NCBI RefSeq assembly: GCF_001540865.1
Contig: NC_033628.1
Location: forward strand, 12,499,517-12,563,516
From: Ananas comosus
Taxonomy: Eukaryota; Streptophyta; Magnoliopsida; Poales; Bromeliaceae
Length of the DNA stretch: 64,000 nt
Direction: 5' to 3'
The translations under genes and the position numbers were made by a program. Within the stretch, counting starts at the first letter, position 1. Every line of letters begins with the position of its first letter. Below are positions 49,824 to 60,737 of this stretch, piece after piece. The notes beneath the pieces were generated by a model. It was not told where the DNA came from and did not search any database. It saw only the letters and a list, made by a program, of their open reading frames with translations.

Positions 49824-51884
49824 CGAACATTCCTCAGATAGAATTTGATTAACTTGTATGAACTGTTTTGAGTTTCCATTAGATAAAGTGCATCATGTTT
49901 ACTTTAAAAGTTTGCCAAGGATTTTCTCTTTTATTCATTTATTTTTGTTTATTTTTTAGTTGAATCGGTATCATACAGTGAAGATTCAGACTTTAGTAGC
50001 TATGACGGAGGAGATGCCTCTTGGATTACATGGTTCTGTAGCCTAACCGGGCACGAGTTTTTCTGTGAAGTTGATGAGGAGTATATACAAGATGATTTCA
50101 ATCTTTGTGGGCTTAGCGCTCAAGTTCCTTATTATGATTATGCTCTCGATTTAATCTTGGACATCGAGTCTTCTCATGGTAAGCCTTTTTTCTCCCAGTG
50201 AAGGATTATGTGTCACAACTTACCTGGATTGTCACATATAGCAAACTGCAGTTGTGAAGGAATTGATTTCTGAATCTGGGTTCTCATATAATTCTTCTAG
50301 TTATTTGAACTATTTGAGTTGTTATACCTAAATTGAGTATTTGGAATGTTATGTAGTTGCTGAATAACTGTATTATAAGCTTTAATTGGTCAATAATCTC
50401 TTTTATTCTCTCGAACTAATGTCTTGCTGGTGAATTTTTCTGTTGTTGCTGGTCGATTTATGTGGTAGTGGACTAAAGGGTTTTCAATTGTTTTTATTTT
50501 GTGCTGTAACTTCTGTTTTCTTATTCTTTTAAAGAGTTGATGGAATAGGTCTAAGTTTAAGATATATATATTTTTTTAATTTTCTGCAGCTCCAGAGGCC
50601 GCTGTATTCTTTAATACAACAATATCCAAAACCAGTCATCTGCTGTAATACTGTATTTAGGTTTATATGTCTTGGTTCTTCAGCTGTTTTAATTTGGTGG
50701 ATGTATGTAATTATGCAGGTGACGATATGTTTACAGAAGAACAAAATCAATTGGTAGAATCTGCTGCAGAGATGTTATATGGTTTAATTCATGCTCGTTA
50801 TATCTTGACCAGTAAAGGGATGGCTGAAATGGTGAGTTGCTCTGGTCAAAAAAATTTTGTGCCTTCATTTCCTGACACAATCATACTTTGGATAATCACT
50901 TTATAAATTATTCCTGCAGCTGGATAAGTTCAAGAACTACGACTTTGGAAGATGCCCTCGAGCATACTGCTCTGGCCAGCCTTGTCTTCCTGTAGGTCAA
51001 TCAGATGTTCCTCGATCCAGTACCGTGAAGATATATTGTCCCAAGTGTGAAGACATATATTATCCAAGGTCAAAGAAGCAAGGCAGTATCCTGTTGTTCT
51101 TCTATTAATCTTCTATTCAATAATTTCATTTGAAAATTCCATTTCAACTTAGCTGCATTTTTTATAGGGGGGTTCTGCACATGTAGATATCCTGGCAAAA
51201 TCTTCTTTTCATGTATGTAGTCTCATAAAATATGAATTTTCATGTAGGCCCCTTAAAACAACAGTTTCTAGCATAAGTATCCTTATCTTAAGTTGGGTAG
51301 CCATCCAATGCATGGGTGAAGTTGGTTTTATATTATAAAAAATGTTTTATCAAAGAATGGTTTTTTAAGTAGAAGGGTCTGTATGTAACAAATTGTCTTT
51401 CAAGGGCAGACACAAAAATTTAGATTTTACAGGTGTATGCATATCAATAGATATTTTGTTAGGGGTGTATCTGTAAATATCTCTAAATAATGTCTTACGA
51501 CTGTTCAATCCATTTTGACTAGTTGTTGTTCCAAATCTAATTCAGTTATTCTTTCCTCTTCAGTTGAGTAAATGCAGCATGCATAAACTGTTCACTTGCA
51601 ATTATATTAGAACAAAAAAATGCCTGTTGGTGATACAATTCTTTAAGAATGGCACTTTAGTTTTTTTTTTTCTCTTCTTTAACAAGAAAATTTGACTCAA
51701 AATCTGCTTTCTATTTTGTTTCATCACACATTTCTTGACTTACAAATTAGACATTGATGGAGCTTATTTTGGGACGACTTTTCCTCACCTTTTTCTGATG
51801 ACATATGGGCATCTCAAGCCACAGAAGCCATCACAGCGGTATGTTCCAAAAGTATTCGGTTTTAAAATTCACAAGCCTTCTTGA
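49177..51884 (+). CDS. CKB: Casein kinase 2 regulatory subunit beta
   Basis: Regulatory subunit that dimerises and assembles two catalytic alpha chains into the CK2 holoenzyme. Five exons in phase: 49177-49357, 49960-50178, 50719-50831, 50920-51085, 51751-51884; 270 aa. The start [11 protein letters not shown] follows the plant CKB pattern: a Ser/acidic N-terminal extension specific to plants (about 65 aa), then [20 protein letters not shown], where the conserved core begins. The four zinc-binding Cys of the dimerisation module are seen in [13 protein letters not shown] and [10 protein letters not shown]. The C-terminus [14 protein letters not shown] is typical. Intron 1 contains a 48-base T homopolymer. 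Confidence 0.95.
49776..49823 (+). repeat. 48-nt poly(T) tract
   Basis: Uninterrupted run of 48 T in intron 1 of the CK2 beta gene. No adjacent non-LTR element body or target duplication was recognised, so a retroposon tail read on the complementary strand is possible but not shown. The length is likely unstable and hard to sequence. Confidence 0.9.
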
Positions 51885-54650
51885 GCGTACATTTTGGTGC
51901 CCTCGGAAGACTAAGTGCTGGCTTTCCATTGTAACATGGGGTAAATTTGTATCTCGCTGATCGTCTCATCAAACCTTTGTTTGTTTTAGTAAATATATGT
52001 GTAAGTGCTGATTCTGTAACATAGTACTCATTATTAATCTGCAATGCAAACTTGTCTATTTTGGCTTCATGGTCTTTTTCTATTTCTACCGATGCTTTGA
52101 TGCTTAGTGTTTCACATTCTTCACAACTTGGTATTAAAGAAACTTATCTGTTGTTTCTGAAGTTATAGCTTTTTGGCAGCTTGATCATGGGCTTACAGCT
52201 AGCACTGCCATAAGAGATTGCAAATTGGGATGCTCTCGAAGTTAGTTGTGACTTGCAATTCTGAAGATTCTGGTGATTTCTAGACCATGTATTAGAGTAT
52301 GCTACCTTTTAGTTTCATGGGAATCAGATATTGCTTTCTTCAACCTTTGCTAGAATGCTCTTTTTCCCCCCTTTTACCTGTGCAGTCAGTTTATTCAATT
52401 AATATTTCACCCATTAAAACTATCTTTCTGTGTGGACTTGGTTTTTTTTTTTTTCCTTCTTTTTTCTTCTGCATGCAATTATATCTCTGGCCTTCTTGTC
52501 ATACATCATGGATCAGTGATGCGATTGCAAAATACAGAAAATTCAAGAACCTGATTGCGAATGCTCAAGGATCCACTATTTCTACACTATATCTTCTAAA
52601 TTTAACATTTTTGTTTCTTTATATTCAACATGTGGTTTTCATCTTCGCAATCCTGTGGTCCTGATATTGTCTGCTCAATTTGGTGGATAATGCTTTTGAT
52701 AGTGCTCTCCAGTGGGAAGATCCCTTTACTGCATTGGCACCTGAAAGTTTTTGTTTAGTATCATGTCCTACCTGTTGGTTAACAATTGTGGAAACCTCTT
52801 CAGCTATTGGCTATTTTGAAATAGGTTCTCCACTTATATTCGTTGGTGGGCGTTCTCTCAGCTTTCGACTTGTTTTTATGAAGTAATTTAATTTTTACCA
52901 TTTGAATAGGAAATTCTGTTGTATTTTATACTTATTTTGTCAAATTTGACTGCTCCGTCCATGTCTTAGGTGATGAAACTCTGGGTTTTGCTTAACAGCT
53001 AATTTAGCCATAGCTAAAGGAACCGTTGACTTTAAACGGAGCGTGCCCATCAAAGCAATAAAAAGGTAACACGCAGATTACGAAATGGCCTTTAGTTGTG
53101 GGGATCTCTATACATTTGTACCCGCTCTTCTTTTTTCGTGCCCCACCCGCCCACCTGCCCCCCTCTTCCTTTTTACTCCTCTTTCCCTCTTTCCGTTTTA
53201 CTCCTCTCAAAGACATGGAAGCCTTATCTGGTATGGGTTTGATATAGTGGAGGCGTCAACATTTTACTCGAAAATGAGCTCTATAATATGTACATGGATG
53301 TCCGCAGGGTTAATCTAGGGGACAATGTGAGGATTCTGAGTTTAAACAAATCCTTCTAGGTTGAAATCTTGACTTGAGATGGAGTTGTTTACGCCAGCTT
53401 TTTGTTTTTTGTGTTTTTCCTTTTATATTTCGCGGTGAGAGTTGAATTTGCTCAACAATGTTCTGTGTTGTGGTCTACAGAATCTATTGGTTTTGCTCTA
53501 ATAGGCTAAGATAATTTATTCAATTTTGGGCAATTGTGAGGTGGGAAGAATTTTTTTTTTTTTAATGTACTGTGGAATTTAATATATGTGCCTATCTCAC
53601 ACATCAATAAACAAAGGGTGAGTCACTTGTCTAGTACTGTGGGAAGCTTGATGCTTATACGTGTCTCTATCATCGCCTTGTTGACGGGAGATTTTTCATA
53701 AACAAATTCAGGTGTTGTTTTCCTCCTCTTCGTTTGTATTCTGCTTTCGGTTTTCAAACTTTTGAGTGGTGTCTACTTTTGTAATTGGATTATTCTCTCA
53801 AGTCTCACCCTGTAGCAGCAGTTGAGCCATCATACAGTGGGAAGAAGAAAATGCAAGAGAGAAAATGTGGACGGCTCTTACCGTAACTCTCTCCTCCAAT
53901 TTCTCCTTATTTTAAATTCGTACGCTTGCTTGTTTCTGCTCTCATCTTTCTCGTTTTCTCGCTTATATTGTCAATTGGACTGTTAGATGCATATTTATAC
54001 ACATGGGGACAAAACATGTAAAATGTGAGATGTAGGGCATAATTCGGTGGTTTGGTTGGAATAGCAACTCTAAATTAATAATAATCCTTGACTAATCTTC
54101 TGGTGTAGAACAGCTATTCCTATACATTTTTCACTGCATGTTGTTGGGACACCAGCAAAAGAGAGCAGGTGAGACCTATATTTGTGGTCAAGACAAACAG
54201 GAATTCGACAAACTTTTGTGCTGGTTGATTACAGTGCAATGATTTGCAAATGAGAGAATTTTTTAAAACAGAATTGGTGATTAAACACTAATTTTATTAT
54301 GGTTTTTTTTTTGGCTTGTTTGCCTCTCAGTTTGATGATGCTGTTGTTCTATTTTTGCTCTTTGTATCAAAGCTTTACTTCTCAACAAAAAAAAATTTTA
54401 AAAAAATTTTCTTGCAAAACTTCTTTTCATAATTTTCCGGAGAACCAAACAACTGTTATAAAAAAAAAAAAAAAAAAAAAATCATATTTCGCCTGTGTTT
54501 GTTTAGGAAAAACATGAAAGACCAAAGAAAAAGGGGATAAAGAAGAAGAGGAATATTTACAAGTGCAAAATGCAAGCTCCTAAGACGTAACCACTGACCA
54601 TTTCTTCTTTTCCCTCTTTTTCCTACGCATGAAACCAATAGCCTCCTTTC
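51885..54650. other. Intergenic region, no gene recognised
   Basis: Contains the 3' UTR of the CK2 beta gene, then T-rich DNA with several open frames of 60-120 codons that are rich in Phe, Leu and Cys and show no domain. Homopolymer runs occur at about 52440 (T) and 54461 (A). I found nothing else to support. Confidence 0.5.
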
Positions 54651-54667
54651 ACTCCCCACCTCCGGAT

Positions 54668-55206
54668 AAAAATTATATGGGCATCGTTTCAAAACTAGAT
54701 AGTTTGGAAACGATGCGGATGGACGCTGCGTGGTGAAGCGAAGTGTCGCAATCCGTCCAACAAATGCTGGAATAAAATGCATGGAGAGGCCCCTGAACTA
54801 TCGGTCGTTTTGAAATATATCCTTCAGTTTTTTAATTGATTCCTTTAGTTTTTATATGTTACTCTAATTTTTATAAAATCTAAAAAGGGTTGAGACAGTT
54901 ACTTTGGATTTATAATATTAAATTTAATACTAAATTTAATTAAATTTTATTATTAAATTTGATAGAAATGATATAATTATTAAATTTGATAAATTTTTTA
55001 ACTAAAATAAAGATATAAATCAAATAAAAAAAATAAAAAATTAAAAGACATATTTCAAAATAACCAATATCTAGGGAGGTTTCTATGCATTTTATCCTAG
55101 CATTTTGCTGGGCGGTTGGATGGGCATTGCTTCGCGATGCAACGTCCATCCACATCGTCCTCAAACTATCTAGTCTAGTTTGAAGATTATGTCCATATAA
55201 TTTTTT
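54668..55206. mobile_element. Foldback element with arms of about 150-180 bp
   Basis: The left arm (about 54668-54850) and right arm (about 55020-55206) are inverted copies. Both contain forms of ATTATATGG(G/A)CAT, CTAGATAGTTTG, CGATG.GGATGGACG, AATGCT.G.ATAAAATGCAT and TTTTGAAATAT. The centre is AT-rich. There is no coding capacity. A transcript through this would form a long imperfect hairpin. It lies about 500 bp upstream of the MORN gene. No target duplication could be defined with certainty. Confidence 0.7.
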
Positions 55207-55240
55207 GTGACCCCACCTCCTGTCCACCACTATCAACCAC

Positions 55241-55242
<2 letters not shown>

Positions 55243-55272
<30 letters not shown>
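55243..55272 (+). repeat. (CT)15 microsatellite
   Basis: Perfect CT run between the foldback element and the MORN gene, in the likely promoter region. It is followed by (AATA/ACA)n-rich low-complexity DNA around 55440-55490. Confidence 0.9.
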
Positions 55273-55274
<2 letters not shown>

Positions 55275-55610
55275 ACACACAATTAAACTAAATTTCCTCT
55301 GCCAATCCCTTTCTCTCTCCTCGTATTGTCCAATCCCATTTATTTATTTTATTTATTTAAATCCATGATGAGAGAGAGAACAAAACAATCCATTCCTTAA
55401 TCCCCTATTGAGAGCTCTCTCAAAGGTTTTCTTTCAGAAATAATAATAATAAAACAATAACAATAACAATAACAATAAATAAACAATAATATATATCAAA
55501 CTCTGTAGGGGGCGTAAAGACTAAAGAGGATGATGAGGAAAGAAAAGGAAGAAGAAAAGAGGAGAAACGAAGAGGAGAGAGGATAAAAAGGGAGGAGGGA
55601 ATAGGCCCCG

Positions 55611-55643
55611 CTCATCTCATCTCATCTCATCTCATCTCATCTC
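55611..55643 (+). repeat. (CTCAT)n pentanucleotide repeat in MORN 5' leader
   Basis: Six tandem CTCAT units followed by CTC, about 75 bp before the MORN start codon at 55716. It lies in a region of GA-rich then CT-rich composition and is probably part of the 5' UTR. Confidence 0.9.
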
Positions 55644-55715
55644 CCCCTTGCGTAGGTAGATAGATAGATGAACAGGAGAGGAAAGAAGAAGCGACGGCGT
55701 GGCGTGGTTAATTAA

Positions 55716-55995
55716 ATGCATCACAAGCGATCCGACTCTGATCCGATCGGGAAAGAAAGCTTCGCTCTCTCTTCCGATTCCCCGCTCGCCCCTCCCTCTC
55801 CCCCTCCCGCCTCCTTCCTCCGCATCGATATCCCCAACCCTAATCACCATGCCCTCCTCTCCACCCCCCACAAGCGACCCGTCATGAACCCTAGCTCCGC
55901 CGCAGCCGCAGCCGCAGCCGCAGCGAGCTCCGCCGCCTCCTCCTCCGGCGCCGGCGATCCCCGGCGGGTGTCCTCTCCTCCTCCGCCGCAGAGAG

Positions 55996-56027
<32 letters not shown>

Positions 56028-59000
56028 TGCGGCGCTCTTTTTTCCCCACCTCGCCGCCGCCGCCGCCGCCGAGTGCGAGATCACCGTCGCCCCCTCCGGC
56101 CTCGGCTTCTGCGACAGCGTCGTCGGGACCGGCGCTNTGATCCCCGGCGGGTGAGGTTCTCGTCCGCCGTCGCCCGATTCGCCGTGCGCCACCTCATCCG
56201 CCGGCTCCACCTCCGGCTCCGGCTCCTCCTCCTCCTCTCCTTCCCCTCCCTCTACCTGCTCCTCTCCTCCTCCGCCGCCGCCGCCGACTCCGACTCCGAC
56301 TCCGGCCGATCGCTCCTCCTCGACTTCGTCTGCGCCGCCGCGTTCTCCTCGGCGCTGCTGCTGCTCCTCTGCGTGTCCTTCCACTCGCTGCCCCTCCCCT
56401 CCCTCCGCCTCCTCCTCTCCCGCTCCTCCGCCCTCCTCCTCCCCCGCCACCACCCCCGCCGCGGGCCCCACGCCCCCGTCCTCTGGTCCATCGGCTCCTC
56501 CTCCAACCCTAAACCGAACCCTAGCCGATCGGCCTCCGGCTTCTCCGTCCAGGTCTACAGCAACGGTGACGTGTACGAGGGCGAACTCCACAGGGGCAAG
56601 TGCTCGGGGAGCGGAGTGTACTACTACTACATGAGCGGCAGGTATGAAGGTGATTGGGTCGACGGGAAGTATGACGGATATGGGGTTGAAACATGGGCTC
56701 GTGGGAGCCGCTACCGGGGACAGTATCGGCAGGGGCTTCGGCATGGGTACGGTGTCTATCGGTTCTACACCGGCGATGTGTACGCAGGAGAGTGGTCGAA
56801 CGGGCAGAGCCATGGGTATGGGGTGCATACCTGCGAGGATGGGAGCAGATATGTTGGGGAGTTCAAGTGGGGAGTCAAGCATGGCCTCGGACACTACCAT
56901 TTCAGGTACAAAGGATATTGAATGTAGCTTTCTCAATGCTCTTACCCCTTTTTGGTTACTAATATACTCACATTTTTCTGAAGCTGCAGCTGTTATCTGT
57001 TTTTTGTTTGAGTTGTTTGTTAATATGTTTTAGGTCTTCGACTTGGTGCTCGAATTAGACAGCCTGAAAAGGCCATCATATTCTATTCAGATTTTTTTTG
57101 GAAGAAATTGATGAATTTTCTTTAGTAATATTTTCGATTGTTAATTCACATTTCCTAGTATCCCATCTTGTATAATTGCTTTTCTTTGTAGTATGGTTAA
57201 ATGTAAGCTATTTGGAGTGTACCAAATAAGAGTGGTGCTTCTACCTTAGAGGTCTGGCCTAAATACCTAACTAGTATCAATAAAGTTATACAACGTGGAG
57301 ATGCGTAGTTAAATGAAGTATCTGTTCATCATTGATTGCACCTGTAGCATGAGGTCATTTTGTCATCCTTTCTACGAACTACTTACAAATAATTGGTTTG
57401 AGTCAGCAGGGATTAATGTAGTTTGATAGTAGTTTGGCATTAAACAGGAAGGGAAGGTAGTGCGTCTTGTCATGTTGTGATGCACTATAATGTGCTAGAA
57501 TATTAATACAAAGATTTTGGGCTGCATGGAGATGGAATTTTGCAAGGTTATTGCAATGTGGGATCAATTGATTGTGCATCTCAAGGGTTTCCTTCTGCTA
57601 GGCGGAAGAGTAGGGTGTTGAGAATAGTCGTAACAATGTGGTGGGTTATCATTCTTGTAGAATTCCGTGGAAATGTTTACAAAGTGACTGGAACTTTGTG
57701 TAACTTCGTCCAACAAGGCATTTTTAGCTTAGAGGATGGGAGTGGTTGGAGATATAGTGGTTAAATCATTCGTACTAGTAAGGCATTCTAGGTGTGTGGT
57801 TACACTCGTTCTTTCGAGTTAAGTGGTTAAGTAGTATTGGTTGGCTTTTCAAGCTTTACATATGGTAACAGAACCTCTCCTAGGGTTATTCAAGCCAACG
57901 GTTGGTGTATTAAATGTGTAATATTTGGTTCAATGAGTGAGGACATAGGGGGTTCCCTTGCCCTTTTCAGCTTCCTCTAATTATGACCCACCTCTCTCTG
58001 TACTCAACTTGCCTTTCTTTTCTTTTCTTTTTTTTTTCTTTTTTCCCCCTGGTTGTGACTTGTTTCTAGAGTTTTCATATTTTTCATTCAACTTGTAAAT
58101 ATCTTCTACCATGCTTTACTCTGTTCTCTTAATATCTTTTGCATAACTTATTTTATCTTCAACTGATATGTACTGTTAGCTGCATTCTGCCTTGTTTTTT
58201 GCACTCATAACTTCAAATTCTATTTGTTGCATTCTGCCTTGTACTGTTAGTTTTTCACAGTACTTTTACAATCAATATTTGTATTTTGTGTATATCCTTT
58301 TTAGTGATTTTTTTTTTCCATCCTAATGGTGAAGCCTCATTAGCCTTTAAGCCGTGGATGGGAAGCTACGCAGTTAACCATATTTTCCCACGCTGAGTCC
58401 TGTAAATCTTGAAGATGAAAATACCTGTATCTAATATGGCTTAGCTGTTCGATAAGATGCAAATTATCTTCCACCTTGTTTAAAATGTTCTGAGTCGTTC
58501 CTTCTTTGGGAAGGCCGATGTATGTATGAATGTATGTATGTATGTATATAGAGCTAGGCTGCTATGCTTTTGAAAGTATAGGGACCTTTGTACTTCTAAG
58601 TTGTTTTTGATAATGAGGCATCTGATTCGGCCGTTCGGTTTCATTAGGCATGGATTTAGAGTATTGGAACTATCTAAAAACCAAATTTCATAATTTTTTG
58701 ACTTTATTTGCCCAGCGAACGAGTAGCCTCAAAATGAACGGCTGAAAATAAAAATCCTATGAAAATTAGTGATAAAAGACTTAAATTTCAACTCGGAAGT
58801 GTTGATTTTGCTCTCGGTGGTAAGTAGAATATTCTATTAAAATTTCACCTAATTTAGATTGGTCTACATGGCTGAACTTACACGTGCCATGTTGGCCATT
58901 AAAATATCATTTTTAAGACCCTTTTATCACTTGATAGATGATGTCAAAAGATTATGAAGTTTGGTTTCTAAATAGTTCTAATAGCATAGATCATGCCTAA

Positions 59001-59228
59001 TGGAGCTAAATTGGATATTCCATCATAAAAAACAACTTACAAGTATGGAGGCCTTCGTGCTTTCTAAAGCACATGAGACATACTATATATATATATATAG
59101 AGTGCGGCTAGGATGCTTATGGAAGCACGGAGGGCTCCGTGCTTCCACTTTGTTTTCGATGTTTGGACTTTCGAACATCAAAAACAAATTCAAATTTAAA
59201 GGACCTAAAATTCTATATATATACACAC

Positions 59229-59259
<31 letters not shown>

Positions 59260-59612
59260 TTGTAGGGATTAAGTTACATATGTGTAAGTTACACAAGTTT
59301 TTACACAAGTGTAAATTCAAATTTAAAGGACCTAAAATTAAGATCTGGACGATTGAATGTGATCAAGAACATCTAAAATGTATGCTCATAATGTTTCACA
59401 AATTTTAAAAACCGATTTCCTACTACTTAAGTGGTGTTAAAATCAATGATCTGGAAATTTAAAAAATGGCCAATTTTGAAATCTCAAGATATAGGCTTCC
59501 AAAATTATGATTTTTTGTATGTAAATCTTTTTAATGTTGTAGATTACTTTCAACGGATTGGATCTTCATTTTTAAACTTCTATGATTGAATTTCAACTTG
59601 TGTAGAAGTGTG

Positions 59613-59705
<93 letters not shown>

Positions 59706-60737
59706 TGTATTGGTAGCATTCTCAATGGGCTTTGCTAATATTTGAATGCGACAAAATATTGTAGCATGTGAGTTCTGACTACAGAAATGTAAAGACAAAT
59801 TGGAAAATTCTACAGGGGTTGGAACTAGTTACAATTGATGTCTTTAATACTTTCTCCCCTATCAAATATTAGTCAACATATATTATACTAATTCTTTTTG
59901 TCCTCTTCTATGAAGGAATGGCGACACCTATGCTGGAGAATACTTTGCGGACAAGATGCACGGCTTTGGGGTCTATCGTTTTGCTAATGGGCATCAGTAT
60001 GAGGGAGCATGGCATGAGGGCAGGAGACAGGGCTTGGGGATGTATACATTTAGGAATGGAGAGACTCAATCAGGCCACTGGCAAAATGGCGTCCTCGATA
60101 CTCTAAGCACCCAGAATACTCCCCCAGGATCTCCTATTGCGGTTAACAATTCCAAAGTACTTAATGCTGTTCAGGTACCCTTGGCTTATCCTTTTCCTTG
60201 TTTCCAGAACAGCTTCTTTGCTTTCTAGCTCCAGAAAGCAAAAGCATATAGAAGCCAGGTGTTTTGCTAACAATGCATCGGGGTTTTTTTTGTTGTGGGG
60301 AAAGCTAAAACAAGCTTTTGAGTCCCAAAAACAGAAGCTTTGAGTTTGAAGGCTTGAAGTTTCTGCTTTTTCTGGGGGCAAGAGGTTGTTGAAGAGATTT
60401 TAGCGGTAATTCTGTTGGTGTTTCTTCGAAAAGCTCCACCTAGATAGTACTTTTGCAGAAGCTCCTAGGCCAAACAGGCTCTTAATATGCAATAGGTGTT
60501 TTTATGTGGTGGATGAAATTTTGGATAATAGTATTTTCTGATAAAATGATCATGTTTTTCCAGGAAGCAAGAAGAGCAGCAGAGAAGGCTTACAATGTCC
60601 CGAGAGTAGATGACAGGGTGAACAAGGCTGTCGCAGCAGCAAACAAAGCAGGCAATGCGGCAAGAGTTGCTGCCGTGAAAGCCGTTCAAAAGCAAATCCC
60701 TAGTCGTTCCGGCGATTTACCGATGCCGATTGTCTGA
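55716..60737 (+). CDS. MORN-repeat membrane protein (plant MORN/'SET7/9-family' type)
   Basis: Three exons: 55716-56905, 59916-60174, 60564-60737. The start MHHKRSDSDPIGKESFALSS is the conserved N-terminus of this plant family, followed by Ser/Pro-rich sequence, then a Leu-rich hydrophobic stretch (from about RLHLRLRLLLLLSFPSLYL) that should cross the membrane, WSIG, and an array of about seven MORN repeats of about 23 residues (YEGELHRGKCSGSGVY, YEGDWVDGKYDGYGVE, YRGQYRQGLRHGYGVY, YAGEWSNGQSHGYGVH, YVGEFKWGVKHGLGHY, YAGEYFADKMHGFGVY, YEGAWHEGRRQGLGMY). The C-terminus is Ala-rich and helical (EARRAAEKAY, NKAVAAANKAG). MORN arrays bind membranes or proteins; despite the common database name there is no SET domain. 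Exon 1 carries a 183-bp in-frame block (55956-56138) with foreign FKBP13-like sequence and a single N at 56137, so the exon as assembled is probably chimeric. Intron 1 is 3 kb and full of repeats. Confidence 0.88.
55970..56136 (+). pseudogene. FKBP13: FKBP13-like fragment embedded in MORN exon 1
   Basis: Read one base out of the MORN frame, this stretch encodes CPLLLRREA, an alanine tract, ALFFPHLAAAAAAECE and then ITVAPSGLGFCDSVVGTGA, stopping at the N. This is the thylakoid-targeting end of a bipartite transit peptide (twin Arg, hydrophobic/Ala core, A-x-A-like site) followed by the N-terminus of mature chloroplast lumen FKBP13, a family marked by CE.(T/S)V(A/S)PSGL(A/G)FCD.VVG.G. Only exon-1-like sequence is present; the FKBP fold itself is absent. 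The block is flanked by a 15-bp direct repeat, GATCCCCGGCGGGTG, at 55956-55970 and 56139-56153. A contig-end misjoin is the likeliest origin; insertion of a captured gene fragment is the alternative. Confidence 0.75.
58551..59084. mobile_element. Long-TIR MITE-like element in MORN intron 1 (copy C, diverged)
   Basis: The left end GAGCTAGGCTGCTATGCTTT and its following 150 bp (TTCTAAGTTGTTTTTGATAA, CATTAGGCATGGAT, GGAACTATCTAAAAACCAAA) pair with the right end (...CTTACAAGTATGGAGGCC...GTGCTTTCTAAAGCACATGA). It is flanked by a TATG/TATA tract at the left (58520-58550) and by (TA)n at the right (59082-59099). The layout is that of copies A and B, but the sequence is diverged, so this may be a sister family. 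Confidence 0.65.
59092..59702. repeat. Possible fourth element plus AC and CT/TA microsatellites
   Basis: Next to copy C, another segment begins after (TA)n with GTGCGGCTAGGATGCTTATG and a small hairpin GGAAGCACGGAGGGCTCCGTGCTTCC (about 59120-59145), contains (AC)n at 59222-59260, and ends at a long (CT)n(TA)n tract (59615-59702). The start resembles the left end of copy C, but a matching right end was not clear. All of it lies in MORN intron 1. Confidence 0.55.

Noticed and set aside
52299..53318. Open frames of 70-120 codons after the CK2 beta gene as extra exons
   Set aside because: The CK2 beta protein already ends in its family-typical C-terminus at 51884, and these frames have no conserved features.
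55632..56936. Long minus-strand open frame (434 codons) opposite MORN exon 1
   Set aside because: Shadow of a GC-rich coding exon; it passes through the N, is low-complexity (Gly/Glu/Arg/Ala runs) and opposes a clearly conserved MORN array.
56560..60737. Naming the MORN gene a histone H3K4 methyltransferase (SET7/9 family)
   Set aside because: SET7/9 shares only MORN repeats with it; I see no SET domain in any of the three exons.
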